This document shows, one piece after another, positions 32,500 to 35,770 of a stretch of 35,770 nt of DNA. Under the pieces are notes generated by a model. That model had not been told where the DNA came from. It did not search any database and saw only the letters and a program-made list of their open reading frames with translations. Position 1 is the stretch's first letter, and each line of letters starts with the position of its first letter. This stretch comes from Candidatus Altimarinota bacterium (GTDB lineage Bacteria > Patescibacteriota > Gracilibacteria > UBA4473): the NCBI GenBank assembly GCA_021734525.1, contig JAIPIW010000009.1, positions 1-35,770 on the forward strand, given 5' to 3'. Made by a program: the position numbers and the translations under genes.

Positions 32500-33575
32500 T
32501 AGCAAAGGCCTTTGCTTTATTTACTGATGAAATACTCAAGAGAGAAGAGGGGGTATTTTGGTCAGAAGATAGTGGTGATGGGAAAATAAGATGGATTTTT
32601 GGGTGGGGAAAGAAAGTTAGAGCAGATTTTGAGAAGGGTCCTTTTCCATTTTTTTCCATTACTTCTTTTTTAGGAGAAGAAAATCAGTTCTGGCATTTTG
32701 AGAACTACATTAGTAGTGATGACGGTGCACAAAATGGGGATAAAAGTTTTCCGCAAAGTTTGCAGAATTTACGTATTTTTTCCACAGAAAATAGCTTAAA
32801 ATCCATTTCTAATGAGGATAAAGACAGTTTTTGTCAGAAGGTAGAACAGGTTAGACACTTAGCAGAGGAAGGAGAAATATGGGTTCTCAATCTTGCCCAA
32901 GAACTTAGCGGAAAAGTAGAAGATGAAAAAATATTATTAAGCGCCTTTTGGCGGTTTTTGAAGTCTAAGAAAAGACATGCGGGTGGTGTGGTTTGGACTA
33001 ATGAACAAAAATTTTGTTCATTTTCTCCAGAGGTTTTTCTAATTCAAGATGGGAATATTTTGTCTACTTTTCCAATTAAGGGAACAGGAACGAAAGAGTA
33101 TTTAGAAGATAGTCAGAAAGAGATTGCAGAACTTTCTATGGTTACTGATCTTCTCCGTAATGATTTGGGGCAAATAGCCAAACGTGTTTGGGTAGAAAAT
33201 GAGAGGGTGTTGGTGGATAGAGGTACTCATTATGATGCCCAAGCGCAGATATTTGCCGAACTTCCCGATGCAATTCTTACTTGGGAAGATTATAGGAAGT
33301 TATTACCTGCCGGTTCTATTTCTGGAGCTCCCAAGAAAAGAGTGGTAGAAAATATCCTCTCTCTAGAGGGTTTTGCGAGAAAATGGTACACAGGTACCTT
33401 TGGAGTGAAATTTTCGCCGCAAAACGCCATTTTTAACATTTTGATTAGAACCTTGTTTTTAGAAGACCATAAATGGCGGTTTCCAGTGGGAGCAGGAATT
33501 ACTTTTGAATCTGATCCACTTTCCGAATGGCAGGAGACCTTGCAAAAAGCAGTTATTTTGCGAGAATGTTTATGA
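32496..33575 (+). CDS. Chorismate-binding enzyme, PabB/TrpE family
   Basis: The 359-residue protein has the C-terminal chorismate-binding domain of aminodeoxychorismate synthase (PabB) and anthranilate synthase (TrpE): FPIKGTGTKEYLEDSQKEIAELSMVTDLLRNDLGQIAKRV, PAGSISGAPKKRVVENI, and WYTGTFGVKFSPQNAIFNILIRTLFLE. The N-terminal domain is short. The segment usually ending in HLVS reads DAQAQIFAEL, so that His is missing. These enzymes aminate chorismate toward folate or tryptophan with a glutaminase partner; no partner gene (pabA/trpG, pabC) is in the window. PabB is slightly favoured by length. The ATG overlaps the rnc stop. A TGAACA-type dyad lies in the gene at 33002. Confidence 0.8.
   Translation: MIAKAFALFTDEILKREEGVFWSEDSGDGKIRWIFGWGKKVRADFEKGPFPFFSITSFLGEENQFWHFENYISSDDGAQNGDKSFPQSLQNLRIFSTENSLKSISNEDKDSFCQKVEQVRHLAEEGEIWVLNLAQELSGKVEDEKILLSAFWRFLKSKKRHAGGVVWTNEQKFCSFSPEVFLIQDGNILSTFPIKGTGTKEYLEDSQKEIAELSMVTDLLRNDLGQIAKRVWVENERVLVDRGTHYDAQAQIFAELPDAILTWEDYRKLLPAGSISGAPKKRVVENILSLEGFARKWYTGTFGVKFSPQNAIFNILIRTLFLEDHKWRFPVGAGITFESDPLSEWQETLQKAVILRECL
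33002..33020. repeat. TGAACA-N7-TGTTCA dyad inside the PabB-like gene
   Basis: TGAACA, AAAATTT, TGTTCA; the whole 19 bp is a palindrome except for the central base. It is read in the same frame as the mfd copy (EQK-x-CS). Confidence 0.65.
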
Positions 33576-33585
33576 AGACTTTGTA

Positions 33586-33601
33586 TTATATTATAATATA
33601 A
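33586..33601. repeat. AT palindrome copy 7, touching the lspA start
   Basis: A perfect TTATATTATAATATAA 10 nt after the PabB-like stop; its last A is the first base of the lspA ATG. Confidence 0.85.
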
Positions 33602-34035
33602 TGAAACGAGTTGCTTTTGTGATTATCTTTCTCTTGTTGTTAGACCAAATCAGCAAGATTATGGCGCGGATGTTTTTTACGGTAGATAGGGAAACACTGG
33701 CACCCTTTCAATTCGAATTTACAGAAAACACTGGAATTGCTTTTTCTATTCCCTTTCCACCTTTTCTACTGATTTTACTTACTTTGGTGATTTTAGGTAT
33801 TTTAAGTTGGGCGATGATTAAAGAATCTCTGTTGGAATGGGAAGAAGTAGGAGTGGTCTTTATTTTCTCTGGAGCATTGGGGAATTTAATAGATCGAGTA
33901 TTTTTAGGTTCAGTAACAGATTTTATCAAGATCCTTGGCTTTCCGATCTTTAACTTTGCAGACATTTGGATTACTGCGGGGATTGTAATTCTGTTGTGGT
34001 ACGAATTACTGGTTAAAAGGAAATTGAAGAAATGA
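33601..34035 (+). CDS. lspA: Lipoprotein signal peptidase (signal peptidase II)
   Basis: The 144-residue, four-TM aspartic protease cleaves signal peptides of lipidated prolipoproteins, following Lgt (encoded at 12954). Motifs: LLLLDQISKIMA near residue 14, FEFTENTGIAFSI, SGALGNLIDRV with the first catalytic Asp, and FPIFNFADIWITAG with the second. The ATG at 33601 matches the normal start; an upstream in-frame stretch runs back into the PabB-like gene and is not part of it. A terminator follows. Confidence 0.95.
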   Translation: MKRVAFVIIFLLLLDQISKIMARMFFTVDRETLAPFQFEFTENTGIAFSIPFPPFLLILLTLVILGILSWAMIKESLLEWEEVGVVFIFSGALGNLIDRVFLGSVTDFIKILGFPIFNFADIWITAGIVILLWYELLVKRKLKK

Positions 34036-34036
34036 A

Positions 34037-34064
34037 AAACTCCCTTTTCTGGGAGTCTTAATTT
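34037..34064. terminator. Terminator shared by convergent lspA and rpsT
   Basis: ACTCCC pairs with GGGAGT around TTTTCT; T-rich on the plus side (CTTAATTTG) and A-rich before the stem, so it can work in both directions. Confidence 0.7.
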
Positions 34065-34080
34065 GTTATGTAGATTTAAA

Positions 34081-34458
34081 CTATTTCTTCTTAGTGGTTT
34101 TCTTTGGAGCAGCTTTTTTGGTCTCCTTTTTGACTGGTGCTGGTTTATTTTCTTTCTTTGTAGTTGGTTTAACAGAAGTAGCTTTCACTTTAGAAACACC
34201 GCTTTTAGCAATTAGCTTAGATAAATTAGATTTCTTTCTGGCACCGTTGTTAGCGTGAATAAGATTCTTTTTTACTGCTAAATCAATAGCTTTCTGTACT
34301 TGTGGAAAAATCTTAGCAGCTTCTTCTATTTTCTTTTCTTTCACTAGAGCTAAAAATTCTTTGATTAAAACCTTGAACTGATTTTTAGAGATTAGATTAC
34401 GTTGGGTCTGACGCTTAGTCTTACGTACTCTTTTGATAGCTGACTTAATAATAGGCAT
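34081..34458 (-). CDS. rpsT: 30S ribosomal protein S20 with a Lys-rich tail
   Basis: The first 90 residues follow S20: MPIIKSAIKRVRKTKRQTQRNLISKNQFKVLIKEF, IEEAAKIFPQVQKAIDLAVKKNLIHANNGARKKSNLSKLIA. About 35 more residues form a low-complexity tail of Lys, Pro, Thr and Ala (KPTTKKENKPAPVKKETKKAAPKKTTKKK), making 125 residues against about 87 usually. S20 binds 16S rRNA early in 30S assembly. Confidence 0.94.
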   Translation of the reverse strand: MPIIKSAIKRVRKTKRQTQRNLISKNQFKVLIKEFLALVKEKKIEEAAKIFPQVQKAIDLAVKKNLIHANNGARKKSNLSKLIAKSGVSKVKATSVKPTTKKENKPAPVKKETKKAAPKKTTKKK

Positions 34459-34494
34459 GAGATTTTAGTGAAATGAAGAATATTTTCAGGCGGA

Positions 34495-34522
34495 AAGGTA
34501 CGTATTTTGTTTTGAAAGTCAA
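34495..34522 (-). promoter_or_regulatory. Promoter for rpsT
   Basis: On the minus strand: TTGACT (34522-34517), a 16-nt spacer, TACCTT (34500-34495). Its -35 is one arm of a dyad whose other arm is the -35 of the tRNA promoter. Confidence 0.5.
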
Positions 34523-34524
34523 GT

Positions 34525-34553
34525 TTGACTTTTTAAAAGGCAATCTGTAAAAC
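34525..34553 (+). promoter_or_regulatory. Promoter for tRNA-Val
   Basis: TTGACT (34525-34530), a 17-nt spacer, TAAAAC (34548-34553), 14 nt before the tRNA. Confidence 0.5.
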
Positions 34554-34567
34554 AGATCCGCTTTTTA

Positions 34568-34644
34568 GGGCGGTTAGCTCAGCTGGCTAGAGCGCCTGCT
34601 TGACTTGCAGGAGGCCACAGGTTCGAGTCCTGTACCGCCCACCA
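34568..34644 (+). tRNA. tRNA-Val (anticodon GAC)
   Basis: A 77-nt cloverleaf with encoded CCA: acceptor GGGCGGT/ACCGCCC, D stem GCTC/GAGC, anticodon stem CCTGC/GCAGG with loop TTGACTT (anticodon GAC at 34602-34604), T arm ACAGG TTCGAGT CCTGT. Position 37, just 3' of the anticodon, is U, where nearly all tRNAs have a purine. Confidence 0.93.
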
Positions 34645-34731
34645 TGAAATATTACAAAGTTATTTTGCGCTACTTTAAGGTTTTAATTTAGATAAAGAAA
34701 GCATTAGAAAAAAAATTGGCGCATAAAATAA

Positions 34732-34787
34732 AAGAGAAGGGGGCCTTAGGTATTTCTCCGTTCGGGACCCTTCTCGTCTTTACTTAC
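34732..34787 (-). terminator. Terminator of the 34827 gene
   Basis: On the minus strand GAGAAGGG pairs with CCCTTCTC around a loop of about 30 nt, followed by TTTTATTTTA. It lies about 40 nt past the stop of the minus-strand gene. Confidence 0.55.
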
Positions 34788-34826
34788 TTATAGTAATAGA
34801 TAACTATCTATTTGGTGTCAAATTTT

Positions 34827-35735
34827 TTATTCAGAAGTTTCCACAAAAACGCCAACAGGATGTCCAGAGAGTTGTTTTTTAGGAGGATTACCAATTTCAA
34901 TACGGGTGTTTTTTCTGTTATGTTTTTCAACAAAATCATCAGCGCTTGTTCCTGTAACATGATAAATAAGAGGGGTGAATTCCCCTGTATCAGGCTCAGG
35001 TTTGCTGAGATTTTGGGTAGCATGGAATCCTTCTGTTTCGTTAGATTCAAAACTAATGTTATCAATCATAATTGCGTTTGCTCGACCATTTTTTTGTAAT
35101 GCCAGAGCTCCTTCAGGGGTGAGACCAGGTCTGTTTTTCTGAATTAAAGTGAGTCTTTCGTAATCAGGAAATCCTCTTTTATCTGTAATTTTAAGTACTT
35201 CTTCCATAAGTTTTGTACGAAAGAGAATAATATGTCCTTCTACGGAACTTACTTCTTGATTCTTAAGTAGCTCTAGTATTTCTTCTACTCCATATTGAAC
35301 ATCCTTTATTAAATCAAGAATAAGAAGAGGTCCACGGAGTTTAGTTCGGTCGACAGTATCTAAATTTAATTTTCCACAGTTGTTATCAAATGCTTTGGGG
35401 GTAAGTAAAGCGGTGCCGTTAAACCCAAAAATTTTGATATCTGCACTTTGTTCGTGACTTGCTTCCCCAGTTTCAGGGTTTGTAAAGGGAATCTCTGTAA
35501 GAGCATCAGGACGATTAGTTTCTTTTCCATCAAAGAAACGGGGAGTGACTATGGTTGGTACGTGATCAATAGAGAATTCGTCTGGTGATACAGTGAGGTT
35601 TTTCTCCGGAAACATGATATAAGGATTAGTATTTTTTAACGTTCCTTGAAAAATCCCCGGGTCTACTGACCCGTGGGATGTAGCGCTTCCAAAATCTGTG
35701 GTAAAGTTTGGACATGAAATGTAAAAAACAAACAC
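34827..35735 (-). CDS. Unrecognised protein, possibly continuing past the window
   Basis: No family recognised. A GTG start at 35735 gives 302 residues, but the frame stays open to the window edge (35770). An ATG at 35615 would give 262 residues, starting MFPEKNLTVSPDEFSIDHVP. A terminator-like hairpin at 35650-35677 favours the shorter version. The sequence has no signal peptide in that form and no TM; it is mixed alpha/beta with PRFFDGKETNRPDAL, FGFNGTALLTPKAFDNNCGKLNLD, LLILDLIKDVQYGVEEILELLKN, GHIILFRTKLMEEVLKITDKRGFPDYERL and RANAIMIDNISFES. The alternation of acidic turns and VEGHIILFRT-like strands could be an enzyme core. It ends in its own hairpin terminator. Confidence 0.65.
   Translation of the reverse strand: MFVFYISCPNFTTDFGSATSHGSVDPGIFQGTLKNTNPYIMFPEKNLTVSPDEFSIDHVPTIVTPRFFDGKETNRPDALTEIPFTNPETGEASHEQSADIKIFGFNGTALLTPKAFDNNCGKLNLDTVDRTKLRGPLLILDLIKDVQYGVEEILELLKNQEVSSVEGHIILFRTKLMEEVLKITDKRGFPDYERLTLIQKNRPGLTPEGALALQKNGRANAIMIDNISFESNETEGFHATQNLSKPEPDTGEFTPLIYHVTGTSADDFVEKHNRKNTRIEIGNPPKKQLSGHPVGVFVETSE
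35650..35677 (-). terminator. Terminator-like hairpin inside the 5' part of the last gene
   Basis: On the minus strand CCC-A-CGGGT pairs with ACCCG-GGG (one bulged A) around CAGTAG, followed by ATTTTTC. Either it ends an upstream transcript or it is an attenuator; it argues against coding across it. Confidence 0.45.
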
Positions 35736-35752
35736 ATTGTGTTTATGTGTGC

Positions 35753-35770
35753 GATTACCACATAGTAATC
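35753..35770. repeat. Inverted repeat at the window edge
   Basis: GATTAC and GTAATC flank CACATA. It is cut by the window end, so its extent and role cannot be judged. Confidence 0.35.

Noticed and set aside
33505-33600. N-terminal extension of LspA overlapping the PabB-like gene
   Set aside because: LspA homologues begin at the MKR at 33601, and the extension is a shadow of the overlapping gene.
1-35770. Recoded UGA (as in Gracilibacteria and Absconditabacteria)
   Set aside because: Several conserved genes (mfd, nusB, rnc, the PabB-like gene, lspA) end at TGA at the expected length and none has an internal TGA.
1-35770. CRISPR arrays, insertion sequences, prophage
   Set aside because: No regularly spaced repeats, transposase or phage structural genes are visible; the repeated elements are short palindromes at single sites.

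Overview
The window is a gene-dense bacterial chromosome segment, roughly 40% G+C, that reads with the standard code (TAA, TAG and TGA all end genes). Almost every gene is housekeeping, but the mix points to the Candidate Phyla Radiation (Patescibacteria): short intergenic gaps, several small secreted proteins with no recognisable family, divergent versions of core proteins, and many promoters placed so close to the start codon that the mRNAs should be leaderless. That lineage call is an inference; I cannot name the phylum from sequence alone.

Layout. 1-4400: the 3' end of a cytosine-deaminase-like amidohydrolase; a three-gene cassette of a secreted repeat protein, an ECF sigma factor and a membrane protein (candidate anti-sigma); a small membrane protein; and an arginine-deiminase/amidinotransferase-fold enzyme. 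4407-6962 (minus): tmRNA and a long RelA/SpoT homologue. 7051-12051 (plus): a secreted basic protein, the division transpeptidase FtsI and a transketolase. 12028-14474 (minus): a compact operon of a 52-residue ORF, a LemA-like protein, lgt, a DsbA-like protein with a changed active site, and a YggU/DUF167 protein. 14527-18607 (plus): dGTPase-like protein, murA, a Phd/RelE-type toxin-antitoxin pair, rpmA (L27) and an unknown protein. 18627-19934 (minus): CorC/HlyC-type membrane protein. 20064-24867 (plus): dnaN, mfd and a HicB-HicA pair. 24886-28314 (minus): dnaA, purA and a Cys-containing secreted protein. 28477-34035 (plus): an LPXTG surface protein, then a translation/RNA cluster (rpmE, membrane protein, rpmF, nusB, rnc, a PabB/TrpE-like enzyme, lspA). 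34081-35770: rpsT (minus), tRNA-Val (plus) and an unrecognised minus-strand gene that may run off the window.

How the genes work together. Envelope building (ftsI, murA, lgt, lspA, LPXTG protein), replication and repair (dnaA, dnaN, mfd), stress and ribosome rescue (RelA/SpoT, tmRNA, two toxin-antitoxin pairs) and translation (L27, L31, L32, S20, NusB, RNase III) dominate.

Three signals are not explained by ordinary gene annotation. (1) A 16-bp AT-only palindrome, TTATATTATAATATAA, occurs seven times (six perfect), each 0-49 nt beyond a stop codon and never at the genes that have ordinary hairpin terminators. (2) A 19-bp dyad, TGAACA-N7-TGTTCA, occurs four times, three of them inside unrelated genes and in two different reading frames. 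(3) An ECF-type promoter, TGAAAG-N16-CGT, precedes both the secreted-protein gene and the sigma gene, suggesting a self-contained envelope-sensing regulon. In addition, at least five genes have a -10 box ending 7-11 nt before the start codon.
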